Shown piece after piece: positions 1 to 8,371 of a stretch of 64,000 bases of DNA. Source of the DNA: Streptacidiphilus jiangxiensis (GTDB lineage Bacteria > Actinomycetota > Actinomycetes > Streptomycetales > Streptomycetaceae); contig NZ_FOAZ01000002.1 in the NCBI RefSeq assembly GCF_900109465.1, positions 124,001 to 188,000 of the forward strand, in the 5' to 3' direction. A program made the position numbers and the translations under genes. The first letter of the stretch is position 1. Each line of letters opens with the position of its first letter. The notes below the pieces were generated by a model. The model was not told the origin of the DNA. It ran no database searches and saw only the letters and a program-made list of their open reading frames with translations.

Positions 1-2
1 CC

Positions 3-380
3 TTCTTCAGCGCGCTCGGCATGGAGTTGGAAGGCCAGGCGCAGATCGAAGGCCTCTTCGCGGACCGCACTGTCGGACTCGACGGTGTCCGCAGCGACAT
101 CGCGATGATGCGGACCCCGGACGGCCACAGCAAGCTGGAGCTGACCAAGTACCACGCCCCCGCCGTATTCGAAGCCGAGCCGCGGAATCCTCCGCCCAAT
201 ACGCTGGGCCTGCATCGCGTCATGTTCGCCGTCGACGACATCGACGACACCATCGCCCGCCTGCGGGCCCACGGTGCCGAACTCCTCGGCGAGGTCGCGC
301 GGTACGAGAACATCTTCCGGCTCTGCTACCTCCGCGGCCCTGCGGGCATCATCGTCGCTCTGGCCGAACAGATTGGCTGA
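3..380 (+). CDS. VOC (glyoxalase/bleomycin-resistance fold) protein, 5' end cut by window edge
   Basis: The frame is already open at the window edge: residues FFSALG precede the first ATG (base 21), and this is the usual 'FFSALGMEL' end of the first beta-alpha unit of VOC proteins. The gene therefore starts upstream and the ATG at 21 is probably internal. The second half has the family pattern VDDIDDTIARLRAHGAEL followed by a final strand (GIIVALAEQ) whose Glu is a typical metal ligand. The substrate cannot be told; such small VOC proteins are metal-dependent lyases, dioxygenases or drug-binding proteins. Confidence 0.75.
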   Translation, partial: FFSALGMELEGQAQIEGLFADRTVGLDGVRSDIAMMRTPDGHSKLELTKYHAPAVFEAEPRNPPPNTLGLHRVMFAVDDIDDTIARLRAHGAELLGEVARYENIFRLCYLRGPAGIIVALAEQIG

Positions 381-424
381 CGCTGGGCATGCGGCCGCGT
401 TGCACAGCGCGGCGCCAGCCGTCG

Positions 425-802
425 TCATGTTCTGGCCGACCCCGCGTCCTTCGGTGAGTTGCTCACGACGCCGTCGCCATCCACGGCGGGGGCACTGGGC
501 TCCGCGGTGAGCAGCGCCAGAAGGTCGGCGACGGTGGGGCCGGCATCAGCGGGATGGCGCAGCGGGATGGCGGCGGTGACCTGGTACCTGTTGGCGCGGC
601 CGACGCGGGTGTGAGCCAGGTAGCCGCCCTGTTCCAGGTCGGTAATGATGCGCTGGACCGCCCGTTCGGTGAGCAGGCAGCGGGTGGCGATGTCGCGCAC
701 CCGCACACCCGGGTCCCGCGAGATCTGCACGAGAACCCGGGCGTGGTTGGTGAGGAATGTCCACGTCGCGCGGGGACCTGGGACGTGCTCCATGTTTGCC
801 AT
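425..802 (-). CDS. Winged helix-turn-helix transcriptional regulator
   Basis: A 125-residue protein with one DNA-binding domain (about residues 12-85) of MarR/ArsR-like winged-helix type. The recognition region reads TERAVQRIITDLEQGGYL and the wing VGRANRYQV. There is no sensor domain and the C-terminus is disordered and Ala/Pro/Ser-rich. The start could also be the ATG at 793; neither has a strong ribosome binding site. An interrupted palindrome (TTCAC-N5-GTGAA, 817-831) lies just upstream and may be an autoregulatory site. It is divergent from the STAS gene at 966. Confidence 0.65.
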   Translation of the reverse strand: MANMEHVPGPRATWTFLTNHARVLVQISRDPGVRVRDIATRCLLTERAVQRIITDLEQGGYLAHTRVGRANRYQVTAAIPLRHPADAGPTVADLLALLTAEPSAPAVDGDGVVSNSPKDAGSART

Positions 803-816
803 CTTACGACTGTGAT

Positions 817-831
817 TTCACGCTTTGTGAA
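817..831. promoter_or_regulatory. Interrupted palindrome TTCAC-N5-GTGAA, candidate operator
   Basis: A 5+5 bp perfect dyad with a 5-bp spacer, 14 bp upstream of the winged-helix gene, in a locally AT-rich intergenic stretch between divergent genes. Autoregulation by the adjacent regulator is inferred from position only. Confidence 0.35.
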
Positions 832-965
832 GAACGACAATTCTTTCGTGTAAATCTTGACAGCTTGCCTGACCTGGGCGGAGCCTGGTGTTCGGCATCA
901 GACTGTGCGCCCTTGGTTGTCCCTGGTGCACGCGCGTCCCCACCCGACGGAGGAGGGCGATCTCG

Positions 966-1703
966 ATGAACAGGAGCGAACTGACCCGGCTCGCCGCCTT
1001 CCTGCGTGCCCGGCTCGGCGCACCTACGTTCGCCGAGCCGGTTGGACGTGAAGGCCTTCTTCGGCCGAGCGACAACGGTCACGCAGCGACTGGACGGGTT
1101 AATCCGCGACTGGACACGGTCGAGCGAGCCCTTCTGGGCGTGGACGCCTATCTTCAGATGGCGGAAGAGCATCCCGAACTGCCGAGCCTGCTCGTGGAGG
1201 AGCAGCGGGTCCTGGCGCTGTGGCAGGACCTGCAGGACATCGCATCCGAGTGGGCCGATCATCCCGACCACCCGTTCCCCCCGCCGAGGAGCGCGGGGCC
1301 GGTCTCGCTTGCCGGCCAGCGCCGCCCCAAGGACGTGCTCCCCTGCGGTTCGAGCGCGCCGTCCGCTACCTGTCACCGCGAGCTCCGCGCCGACGGCGTA
1401 TTGGTCTACACGATGGGTGGGGACCTCGATATGAGTGCAGCGGATGCCCTCACCTTTGATTCCCCCCTCGACGCCGTCCGCGCCGTGGTGGTCGATCTGG
1501 CCTCCGTCACTTTCTTCGACTCCACCGGACTGAACGCACTGCTGCACCTGCGAGCGGCGGCCTTGAAGCACGCACTCACCGTCCACCTGGCCGCCGTGCC
1601 CGCGCAGACCGCACGCGTCCTGGACATCACGGACGTCACCGCGCTGTTCCCCACGCATCCCAGCCGCGAGGCCGCCCTGGCGGCAATCGGCACGCCCGAC
1701 TGA
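966..1703 (+). CDS. STAS-domain protein (anti-anti-sigma factor type) with a compensated double frameshift in its N-terminal half
   Basis: The start at 966 is supported by GGAGGAG 11-17 bp upstream. The C-terminal 105 residues are a STAS domain, with DLASVTFFDSTGLNALL carrying the Ser that anti-sigma kinases phosphorylate in the SpoIIAA family. The N-terminal about 100 residues form a separate unnamed module (NRSELTRLAAFLRARLGAP ... EEHPELPSLLVEEQRVLALW). Between about 1042 and 1130 third-position G/C and protein-like sequence move to the +1 frame (DVKAFFGRATTVTQRLDGL), then return. The frame stays open overall, so a protein of altered sequence may still be made. The shifted frame contains a TTA codon. 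Likely role: partner-switching control of a sigma factor. Confidence 0.65.
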   Translation: MNRSELTRLAAFLRARLGAPTFAEPVGREGLLRPSDNGHAATGRVNPRLDTVERALLGVDAYLQMAEEHPELPSLLVEEQRVLALWQDLQDIASEWADHPDHPFPPPRSAGPVSLAGQRRPKDVLPCGSSAPSATCHRELRADGVLVYTMGGDLDMSAADALTFDSPLDAVRAVVVDLASVTFFDSTGLNALLHLRAAALKHALTVHLAAVPAQTARVLDITDVTALFPTHPSREAALAAIGTPD

Positions 1704-1747
1704 CTGGCGGAGGGCACCGCTGACCGCAACGGCGCGCCGCGAGAGCT

Positions 1748-1966
1748 TCAGTCGGGTGGTTCCTGAGGGCGGGGCTCCCCCGGCTCCGGCGCGGCCGGGT
1801 CCGAGGCCGGCCCCGGCCTGGGTGGTTCCGGCGGGGGTACCGGGGCGCCCGGCGGTGCCGGGGGATCCGGCGTCACCGCAGGGTCCGCGGGTGCGGGCGG
1901 TGACGGCGGCTCAGGCGGCGATGCCGGGGCGGCGTCAGGGTCGTGCGGCACGGGAACGGTCCCCAT
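1748..1966 (-). CDS. Small proline-rich protein of unknown function
   Basis: A 72-residue frame, about half Pro and Ala with scattered acidic residues. It has no signal peptide or recognisable domain and is probably unstructured. GGAG lies about 10 bp before the ATG, and the start is 13 bp beyond the stop of the Rho_N-like gene upstream, so the two look like an operon. Low-complexity GC-rich sequence can leave open frames by chance, so reality is uncertain. Confidence 0.4.
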   Translation of the reverse strand: MGTVPVPHDPDAAPASPPEPPSPPAPADPAVTPDPPAPPGAPVPPPEPPRPGPASDPAAPEPGEPRPQEPPD

Positions 1967-1979
1967 GATCGGTGGGCTC

Positions 1980-2303
1980 CTATCGGCCGAGGGCGCTTTC
2001 CAGCTGCTTCTTGTTCATCTTCGAGCGGCCGTGGATGTTGCGCTGCCTGGCCTCGTTGTACAACTGGTCGTAGGTGCGGCCCTGGGCACCGCTGTGCGAC
2101 CGGAGACCGCCGCGTCGCGAGGAGGAGATGTCCTCGACCGAACTGCGGCTGGCGGTCTTCGACTCCCCGTGCCGGGCCCGTTCCTTGTTCACCGTGCGTG
2201 CGGCGATCTCCTCGGCGCGCTCCTCGCTCTCACCGCGTTCCAGCACGCTGTCCTTGATGTGCTCGTACTGCCGCTCCCGCTTGGGACTCGATCCGCGTGG
2301 CAT
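1980..2303 (-). CDS. Small basic protein with Rho-N-like C-terminus (often annotated plasmid stabilisation protein)
   Basis: A 107-residue protein starting MPRGSSPKRERQYEHIKDSV; the ATG at 2303 has AAGGACGG upstream. The N-terminal half is a charged helix (ERGESEERAEEIAARTVNKE). A Ser/Arg-rich linker follows, then a C-terminal segment (RTYDQLYNEARQRNIHGRSK, ending in MNKKQLESALGR) that resembles the Rho termination-factor N-terminal or SAP-like helical fold. Such small proteins are widespread in actinomycete chromosomes. They are annotated as plasmid stabilisation proteins by similarity only; a nucleic-acid-binding role is inferred. Confidence 0.65.
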   Translation of the reverse strand: MPRGSSPKRERQYEHIKDSVLERGESEERAEEIAARTVNKERARHGESKTASRSSVEDISSSRRGGLRSHSGAQGRTYDQLYNEARQRNIHGRSKMNKKQLESALGR

Positions 2304-2598
2304 GGTCACACCGTCCTTGTCCGATTGCTGTGGGGCGCGCCTACCCCGCTGCCGCGCCGCAAACCCACGCGACGGGTCTACCGGGAGCTTCGAACGTCCG
2401 CGCCGGCCTGCCACCGGACGTTGAGCATGCACGCGTCCCGAGCGCGCGGCCGGTACCGAAGGAACGTAGCCTCGGGACGTCGGGCTCAGGAACAGGCGGA
2501 AGGATGCTGTGGATGCCGGCTGCTGCGCTGCTCCATGCCGACAGCACGTTGAGCGACACACTCCGTCACGCCGACGGCGCCGGTGGATCGGCACCGCG

Positions 2599-3336
2599 AT
2601 GACGGACCAGACCCCGGACAGCAGCTACGCAGTGTCCGCGGAGTTCTACGACATCCTGCAGGCAGAGACCGACCGGCGCCTCGCTCAGCGGCGCTTCGCC
2701 GAGGCCGCCGCCCAGGCCCGCCACGGTGTCCTCGACGTCGGCGCAGGCAGCGGGGTCGTCACCGAGGTGGTTCTCGCCGCCTCGGGCCTGCCGGTCCACG
2801 CCGTCGAACCCGCGGTCGCCATGCGCTCAGCCCTGCTGTCGCGCCTGGCCCACCTGGGAGCGGACCAGCGCGCCCGTGTCACCGTCCATCCCGAACCGCT
2901 CGACGCGGCGGGCCTGAGCGAGGTCGTGGACCTGGCCATCGCCTCCAACGTCATCGCCTGCCTGGAGCCCGCCACCAGGCGCGCCACCTGGAGGGCGATC
3001 GCGGCGGCACTGCTCCCGGGCGGGCTCCTGCTCTTCGACCCGCCGCCTGTCCGGCTCCCGGACGGCTCCCGGACGACGGCACGGCTCGGGCCGGTGCGGG
3101 TCGGGCCGGACCTCTACAGCGCGGAAGTCACCGAGCTCCCCGACCGCGGAATCCTTCGCGCTGTCTTCACCTACCGCGTGGAACGGCACGGGCGCCTCCA
3201 GCGCGAGGAGCACGAGTGCTTCGACATGTGGCCTGCCGCCCCCGAGCTGCTCGCGGGCGAACTCCGGGACGCAGGCCTTCGGGTCGTACGAGCTCCCAGC
3301 GCCGACCTCATGGCCGCACGCCGCCCGAGCGAGTGA
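2599..3336 (+). CDS. Class I SAM-dependent methyltransferase
   Basis: A 245-residue protein with the Rossmann methyltransferase order: motif I VLDVGAGSGVVTEV (about residues 43-56), the acidic end of beta-2 (HAVEPAVAM), post-I strand DLAIASNVIACLEP, and LLPGGLLLFDPPP. The N-terminal YAVSAEFYDIL is typical of small-molecule methyltransferases. The ATG at 2599 is preferred over upstream in-frame starts because the sequence before it is Arg/Cys-rich and not protein-like. The substrate is unknown. Confidence 0.75.
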   Translation: MTDQTPDSSYAVSAEFYDILQAETDRRLAQRRFAEAAAQARHGVLDVGAGSGVVTEVVLAASGLPVHAVEPAVAMRSALLSRLAHLGADQRARVTVHPEPLDAAGLSEVVDLAIASNVIACLEPATRRATWRAIAAALLPGGLLLFDPPPVRLPDGSRTTARLGPVRVGPDLYSAEVTELPDRGILRAVFTYRVERHGRLQREEHECFDMWPAAPELLAGELRDAGLRVVRAPSADLMAARRPSE

Positions 3337-3450
3337 CCGGGTCGCCGGGAGGCCGGCTCCGCACCGTGCTCGGGGTGCGCGCGGCGGGTTCGGCCCGGGA
3401 GACTGGTGCCAACGGTGGTGAGCGTGTGCTCAGGAATCGGCGGTGCCCGG

Positions 3451-4749
3451 ATGACAGCGTGGGACGGCCCTGTACGTCGGATGCTGGTCGACCTGCTGGC
3501 GAGCAGCCACCTCATGCCACTGGAGAGCCTGCCCGAGTCACTGCGTCGCTGCGCTCCCCCTGCCGGGTTTCCGGCCGTGCTCGTGTACGTGTCGGACCTG
3601 GAGCTGCGCAGCCTGCGGCTGGTCACGGGCAAAGGAGCGGATGCTGGCCAGGAGCCCGGGGACGATCCGGCGGAGTTGCGGATCGACGGCACTCTGGCGG
3701 GACGCACCTACCAGACTGGGGAGGTCCTCCCTGCAGGCCCCGTGCAGGCCGACGGTGTCCGCGCCTGGTGGGTTCCCATGCTGAACGGCACCGAACGCCT
3801 GGGAGTGCTGAAGGTGTGCACCTCCCGTGAGGACGACAGGGTGCGCGAGGACGCCGACGCGTTGGCCGCACTCACCGCCCTGGTCGTCGTGAGCAAGCGG
3901 GACCGCAGCGACTCCTACGCCCGGCTCACGCGGACCGAGCCCATGGCCGTCGGCGCGGAGATGCAATGGCACCTCATGCCGCCGCGCACCTACGCAGACG
4001 GCCGTGTTGTCATCGCGGCGGCTCTGGAGCCCGCCTACCAGGTCAGCGGCGATGCATACGACTACGCGACGTCCGGCACCCACGTCCATTTGTCGATCTT
4101 CGACGCCATGGGCCACGACACGGCGGCAGGGCTGACAGCCAATCTCGCCATGGCCACCTGCCGCAACTCCCGACGCCAGGGATGCGATCTGGTCGAGACC
4201 AGCGAACGGATCGAGGCCGACCTGATCGAGCAGTTCCAACGCCGACGCTACGCCACCGGCATCCTCGCCGACCTGAACACCGACACCGGCGTGCTCACCT
4301 TCGTCAACCGCGGCCACCACCTGCCCCTGATCATCCGGGCCGGCCGCTGGACCAGTCGCCTCCGGTGCGAGCCGGCCCACCCGATGGGCACCGACCTCGG
4401 CCTGCCTGTGCATCTGTGCCGTGAGCAGCTGGAACCCGGCGACCGGGTCGTGCTCTACACCGACGGCATTACCGAGGCCCGGCGAGCCGGCGGCCCGGAG
4501 TTCGGCCTCGCTCGGTTCGTGGAGCTTCTCATCCGCTACCACGCCGACGGGCTACCGGTTCCCGAGACCCTTCGCCGCGTCGTCCACGCCGTCCTGGACC
4601 ACCACCAAGGACAACTTCAGGACGACGCCACCGTCCTGTTCTGCGAATGGCTGGGAACGGACACCCGACCCTCGGCCCACGCCGCGCACCTGACCGGGCT
4701 GCCCCCTGAGGGCTTCCCGACGCACTCGCACGTGTCCGGGCCGGACTAG
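3451..4749 (+). CDS. SpoIIE-type PP2C phosphatase with N-terminal GAF-like sensor
   Basis: About 432 residues. The first 160 resemble a GAF-like sensory domain. The C-terminal part is a PP2C/SpoIIE phosphatase, with metal-binding Asp in SGDAYDY and FDAMGHDTAAGL, then RGHHLPLII, LYTDGITEAR and the late DDATVLF. Such enzymes dephosphorylate STAS-type anti-sigma antagonists in partner-switching pathways; a STAS protein with an intact Ser is encoded at 966-1703. The start is uncertain: GTG codons near 3415-3421 are possible, and the ATG at 3451 was chosen because DGPVRRMLVDLL looks like a normal domain beginning. Confidence 0.8.
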   Translation: MTAWDGPVRRMLVDLLASSHLMPLESLPESLRRCAPPAGFPAVLVYVSDLELRSLRLVTGKGADAGQEPGDDPAELRIDGTLAGRTYQTGEVLPAGPVQADGVRAWWVPMLNGTERLGVLKVCTSREDDRVREDADALAALTALVVVSKRDRSDSYARLTRTEPMAVGAEMQWHLMPPRTYADGRVVIAAALEPAYQVSGDAYDYATSGTHVHLSIFDAMGHDTAAGLTANLAMATCRNSRRQGCDLVETSERIEADLIEQFQRRRYATGILADLNTDTGVLTFVNRGHHLPLIIRAGRWTSRLRCEPAHPMGTDLGLPVHLCREQLEPGDRVVLYTDGITEARRAGGPEFGLARFVELLIRYHADGLPVPETLRRVVHAVLDHHQGQLQDDATVLFCEWLGTDTRPSAHAAHLTGLPPEGFPTHSHVSGPD

Positions 4750-4846
4750 GACCCTCGGGATTTCGATCGGTTTCGGATGTTAGGGCCTGGTTCGTGGGGG
4801 CACACGCACCAGCGTCCGTACGAAGCCGCGAGAAACGAGGAGACGC

Positions 4847-5305
4847 ATGAGCATGGTGCAGGAATCCGTGGAGGTGGAGGTGCCGCTGCACACCGCCTAC
4901 AACCAGTGGACCCAGTTCGAGGACTTCCCCCGGTTCATGGAGGGAGTGGAGGAGGTCACCCAGATCGACGCACGGCACAACCACTGGCGGACCAGCGTCG
5001 GTGGAGCAACGCGGGAGTTCGACACCGAGATCGTGGACCAACTGCCCGACCAGAAGATCGCCTGGCGCACGATCGGCGGGGATATCCGGCAGATGGGAGT
5101 GGTGACGTTCGAGCCCCTCGACGCCGAGCGCACCGCCGTCCGCCTGGCCATCGACTTCGAGCCGGAGGGCATGGCAGAGAAGGCCGCCGACATGATGGGA
5201 ATGGTCGACCGGCGGGTCAAAGGCGACCTTCGGCGCTTCAAGTCCTTCATCGAGGAGCGCGGGATGGAGAGCGGGGCGTGGCGGGGCCGGATCACGCCCG
5301 CCTGA
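4847..5305 (+). CDS. SRPBCC (START/polyketide-cyclase-like) protein
   Basis: A 152-residue single-domain protein. It has the helix-grip pattern of SRPBCC proteins: VEVEVPLHTAYNQWTQFEDF at the N-terminus, then a central run of strands (HWRTSVGGATREFDTEIVDQ) and a long C-terminal helix. An AGGAG sequence lies 4 bp before the ATG, and a rho-independent terminator follows immediately. Such proteins bind hydrophobic ligands; the actinomycete form is common near stress and sigma-factor loci, but the ligand is unknown. Confidence 0.75.
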   Translation: MSMVQESVEVEVPLHTAYNQWTQFEDFPRFMEGVEEVTQIDARHNHWRTSVGGATREFDTEIVDQLPDQKIAWRTIGGDIRQMGVVTFEPLDAERTAVRLAIDFEPEGMAEKAADMMGMVDRRVKGDLRRFKSFIEERGMESGAWRGRITPA

Positions 5306-5317
5306 CCCACGACGGGA

Positions 5318-5350
5318 GGGTGCCGACCCGATCGGCTCGGCACCCTTTTG
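5318..5350 (+). terminator. Rho-independent terminator
   Basis: A perfect 9-bp stem (GGGTGCCGA/TCGGCACCC) with a 10-nt loop is followed directly by TTTTG. It lies 13 bp after the stop of the SRPBCC gene. Confidence 0.8.
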
Positions 5351-5478
5351 TTCCCTGCCGCGACAGTGGGCCAGTCGAGGACATAACCACCACGGTCGCC
5401 GTTCAACAGACCTAGCTCGGCACGATCTTGTGCCCGGTGCTACTCCAGCTGCGAGGGGTGCGAATAGCACGCGCAAGC

Positions 5479-5823
5479 TTACCTTTTGACCGCGTGCCTT
5501 TCGCTCTCGTGGTGGCCGCGCAATTCATTGCACACCACGCACGGCATCGCACTTCCCTCAGGACGCCGATCCCCGGCCCGAACGGGCTTGCCGCAAATGC
5601 AGACCGCGTCGTGCGGAGCCTCGCTTGCGCCATCGAAGGAAGGGAAACAACGTACGCAGATGATATGCCGCAGCCGAGCTCCGTCGCCGGTGGAGCGCAC
5701 GGCGTCTGTGACAGCCGCCCTCGTGGGGGCGGGTTCCTTCACAGCGGGCTTCATCGCGACCTCCGGATCGCTCGACTCCCCGACCATCACGATGTGCTGG
5801 CAGGCTTGCATCGAAATGCGCAT
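5479..5823 (-). CDS. Small cysteine-rich (zinc-ribbon-like) protein of unknown function
   Basis: A 114-residue protein. The ATG at 5823 has GGAGG 11 bp upstream; an earlier in-frame ATG at 5877 has no ribosome binding site. The C-terminal half carries paired Cys motifs (CVRC, CICGK, CVVCNEL, then HH), which looks like a small zinc-binding module. The N-terminal half is unremarkable. No family was recognised. Confidence 0.5.
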   Translation of the reverse strand: MRISMQACQHIVMVGESSDPEVAMKPAVKEPAPTRAAVTDAVRSTGDGARLRHIICVRCFPSFDGASEAPHDAVCICGKPVRAGDRRPEGSAMPCVVCNELRGHHESERHAVKR

Positions 5824-5912
5824 TCTTCGTCCAACCTCCACCGCGCCTACCCATCCGTTCGCAATCAAAGCTCCCATGTTCGGTCGCATTCGCCGAGAGT
5901 CCGCCCAGTGCC

Positions 5913-6763
5913 GTGACCATGTGGGAGACCGGCCAGCGCGGACGCACAGCAGCGGGCCTTGAGACGGTCCATCAGATCGGGCAGGTGCTGATCTCACACG
6001 ATGCCGCGTTCGAGGCGCAGCACGCGGCTGCGATGGCGGGCATGTGGCAGGCGGCCTCCTCGGTGAACATGCTGCCGCCCCAACCCACCTGGTTCCACAA
6101 CTTTCCGGAACCGGCACAACCGGTCTGGGTCTGGCTGCGCGCTGCCTCTGATGCCGACGGGATGAAGGTCGCGCTCGAGATCGGCCCGTTCGAAACGACC
6201 CTCGACCTTCCCGCGAGCCCCGGTGGGATCCTCGCCCAGGTCACCCGATCAGTGAACGCGCGGTGGAGACGCTGGAGACCACCGGCCGGATTCCGGACGC
6301 GGTGTATCGTCTCGCCCGGCTGGACATGGCCTACCGCGCTGACGGGCGCCTGGGCGTCGATCGGGTCTACGACTCCACCACGAGCGCCAAAGGTGCCAAA
6401 GGAACCCATGATGTCGATTTCCCCGGCTTCTGGCGCGGACACGTGTGGCTGCAACTGCGTGGCGCGGGACCGACTGACACCGGTGTCGTCGACCTGGCCT
6501 GGGGTCCCTGGCAGCGCCGCCAGCGTTTACGTTCCGGATGTGTCATCACGACGCGCAGGGCCACTACCGGCTCGCCCGCTCTCAAGGTGCACGTTCCCCG
6601 CGGATGGGAGCTGATTGCAGGAGTCGGCGCGATGCCCACTGCGCAGGACATCAATGTCGGGTGGCGCCCCGCAAGCACGATGGCCGCGCTCAGGCTGATC
6701 CGCGACAGCCTCAAAGCGATCAAAGGTCCGACTGTCTCTGACAGCACGATAACCGACAGATAG
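5913..6763 (+). pseudogene. Frameshifted hypothetical gene
   Basis: Two collinear coding segments lie in different frames. The first (from GTG 5913) reads MTMWETGQRGRTAAGLETVH and stays protein-like to about 6245 (PGGILAQVTRS). From about 6248 the coding signal continues in another frame (ISERAVETLETTGRIPDAVY) to a stop at 6763. High third-position G/C moves between frames at the same place. A single indel near 6246-6252 would join them into one product of about 280 residues. No family was recognised. It could be a genuine pseudogene or a sequencing error. Confidence 0.5.
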
Positions 6764-6830
6764 TCCAGAGACGCGCCCTGCACACCTGCACCACGGACCC
6801 GGACGATCGATGGCGGCATCCCTGGATCGC

Positions 6831-7016
6831 TTACGGGGTCGTACTGCTCTGTGTCCGGCGCCGCAGCTCGTAGACCGGGTAAGGCATCACAGCATCGTCC
6901 TCGCTGTGAAGGTCGGAGACGCCGATGCACGTGAAGCCGGCTCCCGGGACAAGCAGGTCGTGTACATGGTGACCTGCGGCATGCGAAGTGAGGTTCCGAG
7001 GGCCCGCGACAGTCAT
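6831..7016 (-). CDS. Small hypothetical protein, coupled to the membrane/PASTA-like gene
   Basis: A 61-residue frame with high third-position G/C. Its ATG overlaps the stop of the upstream minus-strand gene (ATGA at 7016-7013), an arrangement that suggests translational coupling. The product (GAGFTCIGVSDLHSEDDAVM is its central part) has no domain that I recognise. Confidence 0.45.
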   Translation of the reverse strand: MTVAGPRNLTSHAAGHHVHDLLVPGAGFTCIGVSDLHSEDDAVMPYPVYELRRRTQSSTTP

Positions 7017-7730
7017 GACCTCGGGGGCGGTGGATCGCTGTACGTGACGGTGACCGTGGTGCCCTTCACTACGGCCGTGTGGGCTTGCGGGTCCTGGGTC
7101 GCTACCACCTGTCCCGCGGCGATTGCCTGCGTCGGATCGGGCATCAGTTTCAAGGTAGTCACGGACAGCAGTTGGGCCGCCATCTGGGCTGTCTCATGCT
7201 CCAATGGCGGAACGGTCTCTGTGCCAACAGTCGCCGCGAGCAGTTGGTGGGCCTGTTCCGTCGCCTTCGATCGAGGAGAAGTAGTACGCGGTGGTCGATC
7301 CCACAGCCGCGCCGACGGCGCCGGCGAGGGTGCTGCGTAGGGTGGGGCCGTCGACAGCGAAGGCCAGCCCGAAGTAGAGGAGAAGGCCTGCAATCAGGCT
7401 CAAGGCGATCCAACTGCGCACGATGCTGCCGTAAGGGCGCCGCGACTGCCTGCCGTTGCCGGCCTGGGCGCCGTCGCCTTTGGCCTTCCAGACGAAGCCA
7501 GCCCGGGCGTATGCGAGAACCAAGCCGATCACAATCACGACCCCACCGACAATAGCCAGCGCGCCGAGCGCCTGCCCGCCGGGGATCGAGGTCGGGCCCG
7601 GTAGGGGCGAAGGGCTGGAGGGGGCGGATGTTGACGCCGCAGGCGTGGCAGCCGAGACCGACAACGGGTGCACGGTTGGCCTCCAGAGGCGATGACAGGC
7701 CGTCAAATGAGTCCTCCCGACTGTAAGCAT
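7013..7730 (-). pseudogene. Membrane protein with PASTA-like C-terminus, frameshifted
   Basis: The 5' segment encodes a Pro/Ser/Thr-rich stretch and two hydrophobic segments (ALGALAIVGGVVIVIGLVLA and SWIALSLIAGLLLYFGLAFA). Its frame runs to TTAYYFSSIEG (about 7266). There the sensible reading moves by one base into a second frame (KATEQAHQLLAATVGTETVP). That frame ends with a PASTA-like tail: DPTQAIAAGQVVATQDPQA, then VKGTTVTVTYSDP. Joined, the protein would have about 235 residues: a membrane anchor with an extracytoplasmic PASTA-like half-domain. The start is uncertain (ATG at 7730, or an earlier one at 7850). A sequencing error is possible. Confidence 0.5.
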
Positions 7731-7857
7731 CCGGTCGAGGACCGTGACAGCGACTCGCCGCGCCGTCCTGGGGGTCTCCTTCGGCCGGTCCACATCCCCG
7801 CGAGCGGCGGGGCAACGGCACGCAAGCCATCGCCACCGCGACCGGCGCACTGATACA

Positions 7858-8117
7858 TGGGCCCAGGCCCGGGGCTTCCGCGCTCACGCTGGAAGAGGCT
7901 GGCAAGGGTCCAAGCACGGCTGGGAAGCCACCCACTCGGGCTGGAACCACGACGAGGACCACACTGGCGACTGTGACTGACGCTCAGTCACCCAGTCACT
8001 GCTTCTGTGGCCCAGCACCGCCGGAATGCGTCGTCCACCGACGGGCGGATCCCGCTGCCGGGCCGTCTTGGCGCACAGCCCCTCAGGGCGCGCGATTAAG
8101 CGTGGTGGGTCCTCGCA
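7858..8117. repeat. Decayed partial copy of the sigma-factor/chaplin locus at 11399-12395
   Basis: Bases 7860-7912 match 11399-11452 (inside the ECF sigma gene, antisense) at high identity, both reading GGCCCAGGCCCGGGG then GGCAAGGGTCC. Immediately after, 7913-8117 matches the chaplin tail and its 3' flank (about 12166-12395): the plus frame gives KHGWEATHSGWNHDEDH before a stop at 7978, and both copies continue through GGGCCGTCTTG and CAGGGCGCGCGATT. The 0.7 kb between these parts of the intact locus is missing, so this copy suffered an internal deletion that fused mid-sigma to the chaplin tail. No functional product is expected. Confidence 0.75.
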
Positions 8118-8129
8118 GGGCGTCGCGCT

Positions 8130-8362
8130 CAACTGCACTGCGCCGATGCGCTCAAGTCCGACTGGTCGGCGTTCCAGCAGGCCCAGGCGATGCTGCCGCA
8201 GTAAACGACCGAGGCGCCCTCGACCGACGTCTCCCAATTGCTGTCGACCACTACACAGGACGTACAGCAGTGGACCAGTAAGGGCGGCGGCTGCCAGTCC
8301 ACCGCCGACACCTCGTCAAGGAGGCCAACGCGGCGGCGGACGCGCAGACCGCTGCATGGTGA
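8130..8362 (+). pseudogene. Remnant of a small Cys-containing (probably secreted) protein gene
   Basis: In one frame the sequence reads QLHCADALKSDWSAFQQAQA, hits an in-frame TAA (8202-8204), then continues protein-like (APSTDVSQLLSTTTQDVQQW, then KGGGCQ). The reading then passes to another frame as HLVKEANAAADAQTAAW and a stop at 8360. An in-frame stop plus a frameshift marks a dead gene. The Cys pair and Ala/Gln-rich helices suggest a small secreted or lipoprotein product. Confidence 0.45.
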
Positions 8363-8371
8363 ACAGGTGAG

